In this document: positions 1-7,788 of the stretch, piece after piece
Layout of the letters: each line of letters opens with the position of its first letter
Numbering within the stretch: the stretch's first letter is position 1
NCBI GenBank assembly: GCA_041743655.1
Contig: JBGTMJ010000018.1
Location: 1-64,000 of the forward strand
Direction: 5' to 3'
Origin: JARIHD01 sp041743655
GTDB lineage: Bacteria; Patescibacteriota; Saccharimonadia; Saccharimonadales; UBA4665
DNA: 64,000 nt
The notes under the pieces: model-generated
The model's database searches: none
Told to the model about the DNA's origin: nothing
Seen by the model: the letters and a program-made list of their open reading frames with translations, nothing else
Program-made: the position numbers and the translations under genes

Positions 1-1
1 G

Positions 2-52
2 GCACACGACTCATCCCAAGAAACAGCTCAGCTTCTTCCGAATCTGGCATGA
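2..52 (+). CDS. possible C-terminal tail of an unidentified protein
   Basis: An open frame enters from the left edge and ends at TGA 50-52, just before the hairpin terminator at 59-92. Only about 16 residues are visible, with no recognisable motif. The terminator directly after the stop is the only reason to prefer this frame; the other two frames are also open here, so the reading is uncertain. Confidence 0.2.
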   Translation, partial: AHDSSQETAQLLPNLA

Positions 53-58
53 ACTACT

Positions 59-92
59 ACAGCAGGCCAGCTTACGCCGGCCTGCTGTTCTT
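59..92 (+). terminator. Rho-independent terminator
   Basis: A 9-bp GC-rich perfect stem, CAGCAGGCC (60-68) with GGCCTGCTG (79-87), encloses a 10-nt loop and is followed by a short T-rich run (TTCTT). It would end the gene running in from the left edge. Confidence 0.7.
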
Positions 93-166
93 CCGGATGG
101 GTAGTTTCAATGTGTAGGTGGGTCAGGGTCCGTCCTTGTAAGACGTATAGATTGCTACTTGAAGCG

Positions 167-172
167 TATAAT
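167..172 (+). promoter_or_regulatory. -10 box of a probable leaderless promoter for the DUF3800 gene
   Basis: A perfect TATAAT lies 7 nt before the ATG at 180, so transcription should begin within a base or two of the start codon. No Shine-Dalgarno sequence or convincing -35 element is visible. Confidence 0.5.
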
Positions 173-179
173 TGACAGG

Positions 180-965
180 ATGGCTCTTTACAGACTCTAT
201 ATAGATGAATCAGGGACACATAACTACCCAAAAAAGGGCGCGCGTATTAATACTGCAAAACAGTACTTATCCCTGACGGGTGTCATTATTGAAAACCAGT
301 ATTACAAAGATGTAATTCAACCAAAAGTACGTGAGATTAAACTACTCCTGGCAAGTGACCCTGATAATCTGCCTATCCTTCACAGAGAGGACATCCTTGC
401 TAAACGAGGTGACTTTAATAAGTTGAACGACCCGGCCGTAAATAAGGAGTTTAATAAGTTAGTAGTCGAGCTTCTTGGAAACCATGACTATGTCTTATGC
501 ACAATTGTAGTTGATAAAATAGCGAACCTTAGCAGGTATGGTGAGGCGGCATTTCACCCTTACCACTACTGTTTAAATGTAATGTTAGAGAAATATACGC
601 ATTGCCTGCACACTCTTGGTGCAAAAGGTGATGTGATGGCTGAAGCCCGTGGAGGTCAAGACGACAAAAATCTCGAAAAAGAATATAAAAAGTTCTACAA
701 CCATGGTACACAGTTTCGATCTACCGAGTATGTTCAATCGGCGCTAACGTCTAGTGATATTAAAATCCGACGAAAGTCCGAAAGGATCGAAGGACTTGAA
801 ATAGCAGATTTGTTAACATTACCGAGCAAGATCGACGTCCTACACACATACAATGTAATACTAACGCTCGACGTTAACTTTCAGACGAAAATAATCCGAA
901 AAATCCAGCCACGTTATCATCGCAATGGCGGAACAATAAAAGGCTATGGCAAGAAACTTCTGTAA
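180..965 (+). CDS. DUF3800 domain protein
   Basis: A 261-residue protein of the DUF3800 family. The N-terminus carries the family signature YIDESG (residues 7-12), and the C-terminal part has GLEIADLLT (about residues 205-213), matching the conserved G-L-x-I-A-D motif. From memory, the family is thought to have an RNase H-like fold with acidic catalytic residues and is often found on mobile elements and in defence islands; its biochemical role is not settled. I chose ATG 180 because a TATAAT box sits 7 nt upstream; a TTG at 159 in the same frame would add 7 residues. A terminator follows at 971-998. The next two genes form a winged-helix/HEPN-like operon, so the segment looks accessory. The family call is firm; the function is not. 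Confidence 0.85.
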   Translation: MALYRLYIDESGTHNYPKKGARINTAKQYLSLTGVIIENQYYKDVIQPKVREIKLLLASDPDNLPILHREDILAKRGDFNKLNDPAVNKEFNKLVVELLGNHDYVLCTIVVDKIANLSRYGEAAFHPYHYCLNVMLEKYTHCLHTLGAKGDVMAEARGGQDDKNLEKEYKKFYNHGTQFRSTEYVQSALTSSDIKIRRKSERIEGLEIADLLTLPSKIDVLHTYNVILTLDVNFQTKIIRKIQPRYHRNGGTIKGYGKKLL

Positions 966-970
966 CAAAT

Positions 971-998
971 AAAAGAGGCCAGTATAACTGGCCCTTTT
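971..998 (+). terminator. Rho-independent terminator
   Basis: GGCCAG (977-982) pairs with CTGGCC (988-993) around a 5-nt loop, with AAAA at 971-974 opposite TTTT at 995-998. It lies 6 nt after the stop of the DUF3800 gene. The rest of the 966-1282 gap holds no gene: an 8-bp inverted pair TGTAACAC (1047-1054) / GTGTTACA (1117-1124) and then the promoter of the next operon. Confidence 0.75.
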
Positions 999-1224
999 AC
1001 GATGCCCATACGGGTCATCCCCCTGCGATAAACGCATTAAGTAAATTGTAACACTATTTCTTGTATTTATTGAGCATTTTATCAGGGGTAGAAGCCCAAA
1101 AAGCTTATGTAAAATTGTGTTACAAGAAATCGATATTTCAATTTTCGTATCAATTTAACGAGCATACAATGAAAATAGAATAAGCATATTGATGACGCTA
1201 TTTCTATCTGTTACTTCGCAATTG

Positions 1225-1253
1225 TAGACAATTTGATACATAATTGGTATCAT
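1225..1253 (+). promoter_or_regulatory. promoter with embedded operator-like inverted repeat
   Basis: TAGACA (1225-1230) and TATCAT (1248-1253) each match the sigma-70 consensus at 5 of 6 positions and are 17 nt apart. The spacer and -10 box contain a 6-bp inverted repeat, TGATAC (1234-1239) and GTATCA (1247-1252), centred between them. A protein bound there would block RNA polymerase. The winged-helix proteins encoded just downstream are the obvious candidates, which is inference. Confidence 0.5.
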
Positions 1254-1282
1254 GGTTATGTAAACATTCGGAGGGTACGAAT

Positions 1283-2128
1283 ATGGACGTTGAAATCAAA
1301 TTATCCGGTAGCGGCCTAGAATACACAGGTAACGTTACCCTTTTTCAAGCAACACAGATAATGGCCTTTATATCAAAGCCGACGGACCAAGAGATTGACA
1401 TAGTTGGTTCTGGCGGTCAGCGCAGTATAGAATCGTCCATCCCTAAAAACGAACCTACTTCCAAAGCGTATGAATCACCTCGACAAGCAATCGACAAACT
1501 GGGAGCTAAGACCAATCCTCAAAAAATCGTAGCAATCGCCTTCTATTTAGGAGCTTCGAGTCAAAACGATCAGCTATTTACGATTGAGGAGATTCTGACT
1601 GGCTTTTCAAAGGCTGGTGCACCAACTCCTAAAAACATTACACGAGACTTAAAAGAAGCAGTCGGCGCAGGCTATATATACGCAGAAGACAAAAATACCT
1701 ATAGGCTGCTATCGTTGACTGACGACGTAGTCACAGAGGGCTTTAAAAAGCAAAAGGCAAAACGACGCACCACCCCTAAACAGGCAGGCGACACAAAAAA
1801 GACCAAAGCGGTGGTTCGTGATGAAGTAAATGCTTTAAGTCTTCAAACTAGCATGGAAGGCTATGTTGATCTCTTTACTCTTAAGGTAAGAGGAGATCAG
1901 ATCCTATGGCTAATACGTTATGCCAAGTCAAACGGTATAGCTGCGGCCAATCGTCAAGAAATCATATACATCGCAAAAAAAATGGGCGTGAATTTGGACT
2001 CGCAGAACTACGCGTCCTCAAATGCACCTAATACCAAGAATGGGTTTATCTCGCTTGAAGGTGATCTCATTGCTCTAACACCTAAAGGTGAAACCCATTT
2101 GAAAGATTACTCAAAGGATGAAAACTAG
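1283..2128 (+). CDS. unknown protein with two winged-helix-like segments
   Basis: I do not recognise a named family. The ATG at 1283 is chosen because a strong GGAGG (1270-1274) sits 8 nt upstream; a GTG/ATG further up would skip it. The 281-residue product has a short beta-rich N-terminus, a segment around residues 55-155 that looks like a winged-helix domain, a basic Lys/Arg-rich linker, and a second winged-helix-like C-terminal segment ending in the typical strand pattern ALTPKGETHL. Its end overlaps the next gene by 11 nt, so the two are co-translated. The upstream promoter contains an inverted repeat, suggesting autoregulation. It may be the regulatory or sensing partner of the HEPN-like protein; this is inference. 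Confidence 0.7.
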   Translation: MDVEIKLSGSGLEYTGNVTLFQATQIMAFISKPTDQEIDIVGSGGQRSIESSIPKNEPTSKAYESPRQAIDKLGAKTNPQKIVAIAFYLGASSQNDQLFTIEEILTGFSKAGAPTPKNITRDLKEAVGAGYIYAEDKNTYRLLSLTDDVVTEGFKKQKAKRRTTPKQAGDTKKTKAVVRDEVNALSLQTSMEGYVDLFTLKVRGDQILWLIRYAKSNGIAAANRQEIIYIAKKMGVNLDSQNYASSNAPNTKNGFISLEGDLIALTPKGETHLKDYSKDEN

Positions 2129-2897
2129 CCTCAGTACAATCGCCATAAGCGAATTATCAAAATCGATCGATGCTCGCCTTGCCGCACAACTTCTAGAGCA
2201 AGCTAAAGAGATTGAGGAGGCTTTTTCACTAAAAAAATGGAAGTACTCTCAGCTAGATGGCGGGCGCTTTTGTGAAGTGGCCTCAAGGATAATCTATGCA
2301 GCGGATAGCGCTAATACGAATTTAACAAAAACTGTCGATGACTGCATACGGTATGTAGAAAACGACCAGGCTCAGCACCATCATAATGACAGGCAGGCAC
2401 TCATCCATATATCAAAGATCATCAAGGCTGCTTACAAACTTAGAAGCCAGCGTGGTGCCGTTCACGTTACTCCAAAATACACGGCAGACGAACTTGATGC
2501 TAGGTTTATATTAGAGTGCTGCCGCTGGATACTCGCAGATATTTTGCGACTTTTTGCTGGGACATCTAAAAACGAGATTGTTCAGTTAATACAAGAGCTC
2601 GCTGTCTGGCCAGTGCCTTTAGTGAGGGAGTATGAAGGTAAAATATTACTCCAGGACACAACATTTACCACTGAGGAAGAAGTGTTGGCTATTCTTTACT
2701 ACGGACCAGGTGAGGGGTTAACGCTCCCTGAGATTATTAAATCAACTCCAAAAGATCAATCCGGTGTCAGAAGATACGTTAGGGCAATGCTTGGAGCAAA
2801 AAAACGAAACTTAATAGCGGTCGGCGATAAGTTTCGTATAACATATCTTGGGATACAGAGAATTGAAAAAGTAGTACAGGTAAAAGTTGAGTCTTAA
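2118..2897 (+). CDS. HEPN/Abi-like protein with C-terminal winged helix
   Basis: A 259-residue protein whose start overlaps the end of the previous gene by 11 nt. The middle is alpha-helical and contains RSQRGAVH (R109-x6-H116), followed about 12 residues later by a Trp-containing helix (CRWILADILRLF). This resembles the R-x4-6-H motif of HEPN ribonucleases and the RG-x-x-HV motif of abortive-infection-like proteins. Residues about 185-255 look like a winged helix (EEVLAILYYGPGEGLTLPEI). The combination suggests a toxin or effector under control of its partner, but the catalytic assignment is uncertain because the polar residue usually after the Arg is Ser here. A DUF3800 gene lies upstream. 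Confidence 0.65.
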   Translation: MKTSLSTIAISELSKSIDARLAAQLLEQAKEIEEAFSLKKWKYSQLDGGRFCEVASRIIYAADSANTNLTKTVDDCIRYVENDQAQHHHNDRQALIHISKIIKAAYKLRSQRGAVHVTPKYTADELDARFILECCRWILADILRLFAGTSKNEIVQLIQELAVWPVPLVREYEGKILLQDTTFTTEEEVLAILYYGPGEGLTLPEIIKSTPKDQSGVRRYVRAMLGAKKRNLIAVGDKFRITYLGIQRIEKVVQVKVES

Positions 2898-3028
2898 TGC
2901 GATAAGTTCCACTGCTACACGCTACTGTACTGTATATCCTTACCACTACTGATTACAGCCTTCCAGCGTACTACTTCACTACAGATTAAGTTCCATTGCG
3001 AAACTACGTACTTTACCAAAAGAATATT
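2898..3028. other. intergenic gap with an imperfect 15-16 bp direct repeat
   Basis: The 131-nt gap between convergent genes contains two imperfect copies of a GAT(T)AAGTTCCA[C/T]TGC sequence at 2901-2915 and 2984-2999. No gene or clear terminator hairpin is visible. Confidence 0.4.
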
Positions 3029-4798
3029 TTAGAACAGCTTGGTCTGGGCACGTTTTTGTGCGTTTCTTTGGATTTTATGCTTTTGGTTGGCCATTTGGGG
3101 GTCGATCGTGCGGGGCAATACATATGGTAAGAGTTCAGTAACAAAACTTGATGGGTGGGTGGGCTTACCGGCACGACGTTGGGTGTAGATGATATCCAGG
3201 TCTTCGCGGGCGCGGGTGGTGGCGACGTAGAAAAGTCGGCGTTCTTCGGCTATATCGCCTTGGCTTGTGCCGCGGATAAGGGGTAATATACCCTGTTCTG
3301 CACCGATTAGGAAGACCCGGGAAAATTCCAGACCTTTGGCGGCGTGGATGGTGAGGAGGGTGACCGCTTCTGCTGCAGGGTCGTAGAACTCCTGGTCGGC
3401 AAGGGAGTGGATGTATTCGAGATATGTAGAAATAGGTTGGTCATCAAAACGTAAAAGTGTGTGCATGAACTGTTGTGCGTCACGATGATGCTCTGGCTTG
3501 TCGATAGCCAGCAACTTGATAATCTCGTTTGCTAGTTGCGAAAGCGTCAGACCAGCCTGCGACGCTTTTAATGGTTCAAGCAATGTCTGCACCTGTGATG
3601 TTGTCGTGCCTTTAACTATTGGCAATTCACCTTCGCCTGCAACATAGGCAAGGATGATAATGATGATTTCGATATAAGGCTTCTGGTATGGTGAGCCTTC
3701 ACCTGCTACTTGGTACGGAATTCCCGATTCTTCCAGGTTCCGCTGCACGATTGCGGCAGTAGCATGCGTGCGGTAGAGTACGGCAAAGTCCTGGAATGTC
3801 CGTTTTTGTGCTGACGTGTGGTGTTGGCTGCTTTTTAGGAAGTCGCTGCCACCAAGTTCTTGTTCGATGCGGTCTATCACCCACTGGGCTTCGCTGTATT
3901 CGTTGAGTACCTCTACTGCCTGCACCTTGCCCGCTTGCGTTGTGTAAGCAGTGAGGGCAGGTGAGTCCGGGAAGATTGCATTAGCAAGCTGCACTATCTC
4001 GGGTGTTGACCGGTAGTTGGTGGTAAGCGTTATGGAACGCGTGTTTGGCCATTCCTGTTTGAACCTGTCAAAGACCGCGGCGTCTGCCCCACGGAAACCG
4101 TAGATTGACTGCAAAGGATCGCCTATGACGAACAGATTGCCAGATGGGCTTAACAACTTGAGCAGTGCGTATTGGATATCATTAGTATCTTGGAATTCAT
4201 CAACGAGGATATGCAGATATTGTTGTTGCAAACGGGTGCGTACGTTTTCATCCTCATGAAGTAGCTTGTAAGCGTTTTGCAATACGTCATCAAAATCCCA
4301 GAGGTTTTGCTGGGCAAGTTCAAAATTATACGTTTCTACTAAGCGTCGTATGTTAGGATCATCTGGTTGTCGTGCGGCGTTTTTGGCGCGTGAAATGCAT
4401 AGAGCCAAGTCACGGGCTGACATACCCTTGCCTTGGCCTGACTTTTTGAGCGAGGCTATAATGAGGTTACGCTGCCCAGCGGTTACAAAAACTGGTGGTT
4501 TCTCTTGTTGTTCGGCCAGTATTTGCAAGCAGAACGCATGGAACGTGGTAATAAGCGGCGTTTGCTTGCCTGGCAATAATGCGGCTACACGTTCGCGCAT
4601 TTCTTTGGCGGCTTTGTTGGTGAATGTCACCGCCAGGATACTAGTGGGGGAAGCTTTACGCTCCTGGATAAGGTATGCAATACGCGTGGTGAGCGTTTTG
4701 GTTTTACCGGTGCCCGGGCCGGCGATAATGCATATTGGGCCATCGGGGGTTTCAACTGCTTTGCGCTGCGCATCGTTCAGTTCGGTTTTTGTGCTCAT
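3029..4798 (-). CDS. UvrD/Rep/PcrA-type ATP-dependent DNA helicase
   Basis: A 589-residue superfamily-1A 3'-5' helicase. All motifs are visible: Q-motif and Walker A GPGTGKT (residues 27-33), motif II LVDEFQDTN, motif III IGDPLQSIYGFRGAD, motif IV TTNYRS, motif V TIHAAKGLEF and motif VI RRLFYVATTRARE. It is shorter than typical UvrD (about 720 residues), mainly through reduced subdomains and a short basic C-terminal tail. Its ATG overlaps the stop of the upstream endonuclease Q-like gene by 4 nt (ATGA), so the two are translationally coupled and probably act in one repair pathway. Known family role: unwinding DNA after incision in excision repair. Confidence 0.93.
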   Translation of the reverse strand: MSTKTELNDAQRKAVETPDGPICIIAGPGTGKTKTLTTRIAYLIQERKASPTSILAVTFTNKAAKEMRERVAALLPGKQTPLITTFHAFCLQILAEQQEKPPVFVTAGQRNLIIASLKKSGQGKGMSARDLALCISRAKNAARQPDDPNIRRLVETYNFELAQQNLWDFDDVLQNAYKLLHEDENVRTRLQQQYLHILVDEFQDTNDIQYALLKLLSPSGNLFVIGDPLQSIYGFRGADAAVFDRFKQEWPNTRSITLTTNYRSTPEIVQLANAIFPDSPALTAYTTQAGKVQAVEVLNEYSEAQWVIDRIEQELGGSDFLKSSQHHTSAQKRTFQDFAVLYRTHATAAIVQRNLEESGIPYQVAGEGSPYQKPYIEIIIIILAYVAGEGELPIVKGTTTSQVQTLLEPLKASQAGLTLSQLANEIIKLLAIDKPEHHRDAQQFMHTLLRFDDQPISTYLEYIHSLADQEFYDPAAEAVTLLTIHAAKGLEFSRVFLIGAEQGILPLIRGTSQGDIAEERRLFYVATTRAREDLDIIYTQRRAGKPTHPSSFVTELLPYVLPRTIDPQMANQKHKIQRNAQKRAQTKLF

Positions 4799-6078
4799 AT
4801 TAGCGTTAGTTGGTTGGTCGTTTCCTGCCGTTCAGCCGCATCCCGAAACACTTTAATCGTGCCGAATACGCCGTCAAAACCTGGTTCACGGTATACTTCG
4901 TTTGCCCGGATGCGTTCCACAGCCAGAGCAGCCATCTGCGAGTGCACGGCAATTTTGTCGATTGGGACGTTGCGTAAGATATCAAATTCGCTGCCAAGGG
5001 CAGTAATGAGCCGGTGATATTCATCCACAACTGCTTTGCCGGATACGGACTTTACACCGCGTAGTTCTGCCAGTACTTCGGCGAGCGGCACGATGTATTC
5101 GGTCTGTTTATCTAGTTCGCTTTTTGTGCGGTCACTAAGTTCTCCTACGCGATAATTGACACCTACCACCAGTGGTTTGCCACACGTCGGGCAGATGCCG
5201 TTATGTGCTTTAGTCTGTTCGGGTGTGAACCGTATACCACATACGCGATGGCCGTCGCTGTGGTATTTGCCCTCTTCGGGGAAAAACTCAATCGTGCCTT
5301 TCAGCCGTTTGTCGTTGGTCTTGATTGCCCCAATAACATCACTATACGTTGGCTCGGCAGTTACTACGGTGGCTTCCCGGCCCAGTTTTTGCGGTGAATG
5401 CGCGTCGGAATGTGAAGTAATAGTGACATTATCCAGATTACTCACCTGGCGGTTCATTGACGGATCAGATGACAAGCCGGTTTCTATGGCCTTAATTTCC
5501 GGTGCTAATTCCTCGTATGCTTCTTCGATAGAATCAAAGCCGGATTTAGAGCCGAACATGCCGAACCAAGGGGTCCAGATGTGCGCTGGAATATACAGCG
5601 CATCCGGGTCTGATTCAAGTGTATGGCGGAGCAGTTCCTTGGAATCCAGCCCCAATATCGGGCGACCATCGGCTTTAAGGTTGCCAATGCGCTCCAAGCG
5701 GGCGTTCAGTTCGCTGACACCTTTGAACGTTGGCATGATTACCAGCTGGTGCAGTTTGCGTACTTTCTCACCTTTTTTGTAAATAGTGGCAATCTCGACA
5801 GTGGGTACAAAACGGATGAGTTCGCTGCGTACACTTGGTGGCAAGGAGTTATCAATCTCTTGGGCAATGCTATCTTTGAGTTTGTAGAACCCGCCTTCGG
5901 TTGGCTCCAGCTTTTCCCGGATTTCACTCAGCCATTCCGGATGGGTAAAGTCACCGGTACCAATAATATTGATGCCTTTTATTTTGCCCCAGCGATACAG
6001 CCCTTCAAGCGTAGACTCCTTGCTGGTAGCACGGGAATAATGCGAATGGGTATGCACGTCAACAATCAGCTCGGCCAT
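4795..6078 (-). CDS. endonuclease Q-like PHP-domain protein (TIGR00375 type)
   Basis: A 427-residue protein with a PHP metal-dependent phosphoesterase domain: HTHSHYSRA (H9, H11), GTGDFTHP (D43, H46), AHIWTPWFGMFGSKSGFDS and TSHSDAHS with the following LGREA. A CxxC pair in ICPTCGKPL, preceded by a further Cys, forms a zinc-ribbon-like module in the middle. This layout is that of endonuclease Q, which nicks DNA 5' of deaminated bases (uracil, hypoxanthine, xanthine) and abasic sites, mainly known from Thermococcales and a few bacteria. The gene leads a two-gene operon with the UvrD-like helicase (4-nt overlap). A TATAAT box 6 nt before the ATG suggests leaderless expression. The family is confident; substrate specificity is inferred. 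Confidence 0.85.
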   Translation of the reverse strand: MAELIVDVHTHSHYSRATSKESTLEGLYRWGKIKGINIIGTGDFTHPEWLSEIREKLEPTEGGFYKLKDSIAQEIDNSLPPSVRSELIRFVPTVEIATIYKKGEKVRKLHQLVIMPTFKGVSELNARLERIGNLKADGRPILGLDSKELLRHTLESDPDALYIPAHIWTPWFGMFGSKSGFDSIEEAYEELAPEIKAIETGLSSDPSMNRQVSNLDNVTITSHSDAHSPQKLGREATVVTAEPTYSDVIGAIKTNDKRLKGTIEFFPEEGKYHSDGHRVCGIRFTPEQTKAHNGICPTCGKPLVVGVNYRVGELSDRTKSELDKQTEYIVPLAEVLAELRGVKSVSGKAVVDEYHRLITALGSEFDILRNVPIDKIAVHSQMAALAVERIRANEVYREPGFDGVFGTIKVFRDAAERQETTNQLTLI

Positions 6079-6084
6079 AAACCT

Positions 6085-6112
6085 ATTATAACCTGCGGTT
6101 AGTTAGCGTCAC
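6085..6112 (-). promoter_or_regulatory. leaderless promoter of the EndoQ-helicase operon
   Basis: On the minus strand, TATAAT (6085-6090) is preceded at 16 nt by GTGACG (6107-6112), which matches the four inner bases of TTGACA. Only 6 nt separate the -10 box from the ATG at 6078. The -35 lies inside the 3' end of the upstream permease gene. Confidence 0.55.
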
Positions 6113-6836
6113 GTCGTGAGAATAGGAACCAGGCAATAAGCCAGCCAGCTGCGAGGTATACGCCAAACAGCATTGCAGCTTTGTTGTAGGCCAAGGATGA
6201 TGACAGCATCATGGGGTTGCCTATCACCTGCTCAATTGCCGAGAACGGCAAATACTTGGTGTTCTCCTTAAGAACAAGACCGAGCAACGGTTCGATGGTA
6301 ATAGGAGCCAGTAGGAGCGTAACAAGCGCTCCGACAACGTGCCTGAACAAAACACCAAGCAATAAGCCAGTCATGGCATAGGCCCACATGTAGAATGTAA
6401 GGCGCCATATGATCTCGCTGAAGAAGAACTGCTGGGTGACGAGTTCATTGCCTTTGATAGTGGTTCCAAGCCACGCCATCGCAACAGCAAACAGCACAGC
6501 GAAAGCCGTAAACGCCAACACATAGGTGGTCACTACAGCCATTTTTGAGAGAAGTGCCTTGCTCCTGCTATTTGATGCGGTAAGGGTATACATGATGGTG
6601 TTATAACGGTATTCATGCGTCACCAGCAGAACAGCGATAATCGTCGTGAACAGGGATATTGCCTGCACTGTTGTCTTTGCAGCGTCCATAAACAGATGGT
6701 GATCGCCTGGCTCTCCCTTATATCCCAGTGCCCAGAAACTGATAAAGCCTGCCAGGAGTAAAGCGAATCCGGAAATAATGTACGTTGAACGTATGGTGAA
6801 CAACTTGCGAAATTCGGACCGTAGTGATGGAGTCAT
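6099..6836 (-). CDS. ABC-2 family transporter permease
   Basis: A 245-residue integral membrane protein with about six hydrophobic segments and no long extracytoplasmic loop, typical of BcrB/NatB-like ABC-2 permeases. Its start overlaps the stop of the ATPase gene by 4 nt (6833-6836), so they form one transporter. Two copies of each would make the working complex in the cytoplasmic membrane. The substrate cannot be read from sequence; peptide antibiotics, lipids or sodium are all known for relatives. Confidence 0.85.
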   Translation of the reverse strand: MTPSLRSEFRKLFTIRSTYIISGFALLLAGFISFWALGYKGEPGDHHLFMDAAKTTVQAISLFTTIIAVLLVTHEYRYNTIMYTLTASNSRSKALLSKMAVVTTYVLAFTAFAVLFAVAMAWLGTTIKGNELVTQQFFFSEIIWRLTFYMWAYAMTGLLLGVLFRHVVGALVTLLLAPITIEPLLGLVLKENTKYLPFSAIEQVIGNPMMLSSSLAYNKAAMLFGVYLAAGWLIAWFLFSRRDAN

Positions 6837-7750
6837 GACTTCCCTCTCTTTTTACTGGTGCTGCGGTACTCTTGCGAATCTGCGGTGAGCTCCAGGAATG
6901 CGTCTTCCAGTGAAGCCGTATGGTTTGTTAACTCTAAGACGGGCACACCGGCATTAAATGCTAACCTGCCCACCTCGTCAGTCTTTGCGCCAGATACAGA
7001 AAGGCCGCCATCCTGTTTGGTTACAATCAGCTTAGCGTTCTGTAAGGTCCTTTCCAATTTTGCAAGGTTCTGGGCACGCACGAAGATACCGGAATGGGTA
7101 CTGCCGGACAGAATCGCACTCATGGACGTGCTGGCAATGAGTTTCCCTTTACCAATCACTACGATATTGTCAGCCATCTGGGACATCTCACTGAGCAAAT
7201 GGCTGGAAACAAATACTGCGTTGTCCCCGGCTGCATAATCCTTAATAAACTGGCGTAGCCAGGCAATACCTTCCGGGTCAAGGCCGTTTGCCGGCTCATC
7301 CAATAGCAAATACTTTGGTTTGCCCAGGATTGCCGCAGCAATACCGAGGCGCTGGCTCATCCCCAGCGAGAACTTGCCTGGCTTCTTTTTGGCAACTTCT
7401 TTGAGGCCAACAATATCCAGAACTTCGTCTACACGGTTGTCGTCAATGCCGCCAGCAGCTGCCAGTACCCGCAAGTGGCGGCGGGCTGTACGCGTCGGAT
7501 GGAAGGCTTTTGCTTCAAGCAATATGCCTACGACTTGTGAGGGCTTGGCATACTCGTGCAGCCGCTTGCCATCGAAAGTTGTAGTACCACGGCCGTTATC
7601 CAATCCCAGCATCAAGCGCATGGTTGTAGATTTACCCGCGCCATTAGGGCCTAAAAAGCCCGTGACCTTGCCGGTTTCGACTTCGAAAGAAATGTCATCA
7701 ACTGCTACTTTTTTGCGGTATCTTTTGTAAAGACTCTTTGCTCGTATCAC
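6833..7750 (-). CDS. ABC transporter ATP-binding protein (BcrA/NatA-like)
   Basis: A 305-residue ATPase with Walker A GPNGAGKST, signature motif SLGMSQRLGIA, Walker B YLLLDEPANGLDP and the switch His in SSHLLSE. The signature has SLGM instead of the canonical LSGG, as in the BcrA branch. A C-terminal extension of about 90 residues follows the nucleotide-binding domain. GTG is the start: the frame has no ATG nearby and a perfect TATAAT sits 8 nt upstream. It is coupled by a 4-nt overlap to the permease gene. Confidence 0.9.
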   Translation of the reverse strand: MIRAKSLYKRYRKKVAVDDISFEVETGKVTGFLGPNGAGKSTTMRLMLGLDNGRGTTTFDGKRLHEYAKPSQVVGILLEAKAFHPTRTARRHLRVLAAAGGIDDNRVDEVLDIVGLKEVAKKKPGKFSLGMSQRLGIAAAILGKPKYLLLDEPANGLDPEGIAWLRQFIKDYAAGDNAVFVSSHLLSEMSQMADNIVVIGKGKLIASTSMSAILSGSTHSGIFVRAQNLAKLERTLQNAKLIVTKQDGGLSVSGAKTDEVGRLAFNAGVPVLELTNHTASLEDAFLELTADSQEYRSTSKKRGKS

Positions 7751-7758
7751 GAATAGGT

Positions 7759-7787
7759 ATTATAAGGCCCTTTGGTGGCTTTGCCTA
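7759..7787 (-). promoter_or_regulatory. leaderless promoter of the first ABC transporter operon
   Basis: On the minus strand, TATAAT (7759-7764) lies 8 nt before the GTG start at 7750, and TAGGCA (7782-7787, 4 of 6 matches to TTGACA) lies 17 nt further upstream. The predicted 5' leader is about 2 nt. Confidence 0.55.
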
Positions 7788-7788
7788 C

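Noticed and set aside
2901..2999. Attachment-site-like direct repeat flanking the accessory operon
   Set aside because: The two imperfect repeats both lie within one gap and do not bracket the accessory genes; there is no integrase nearby.
4350..5782. Several long plus-strand frames opposite the helicase and EndoQ genes
   Set aside because: They mirror strongly conserved genes on the minus strand and have no ribosome binding sites or recognisable motifs.
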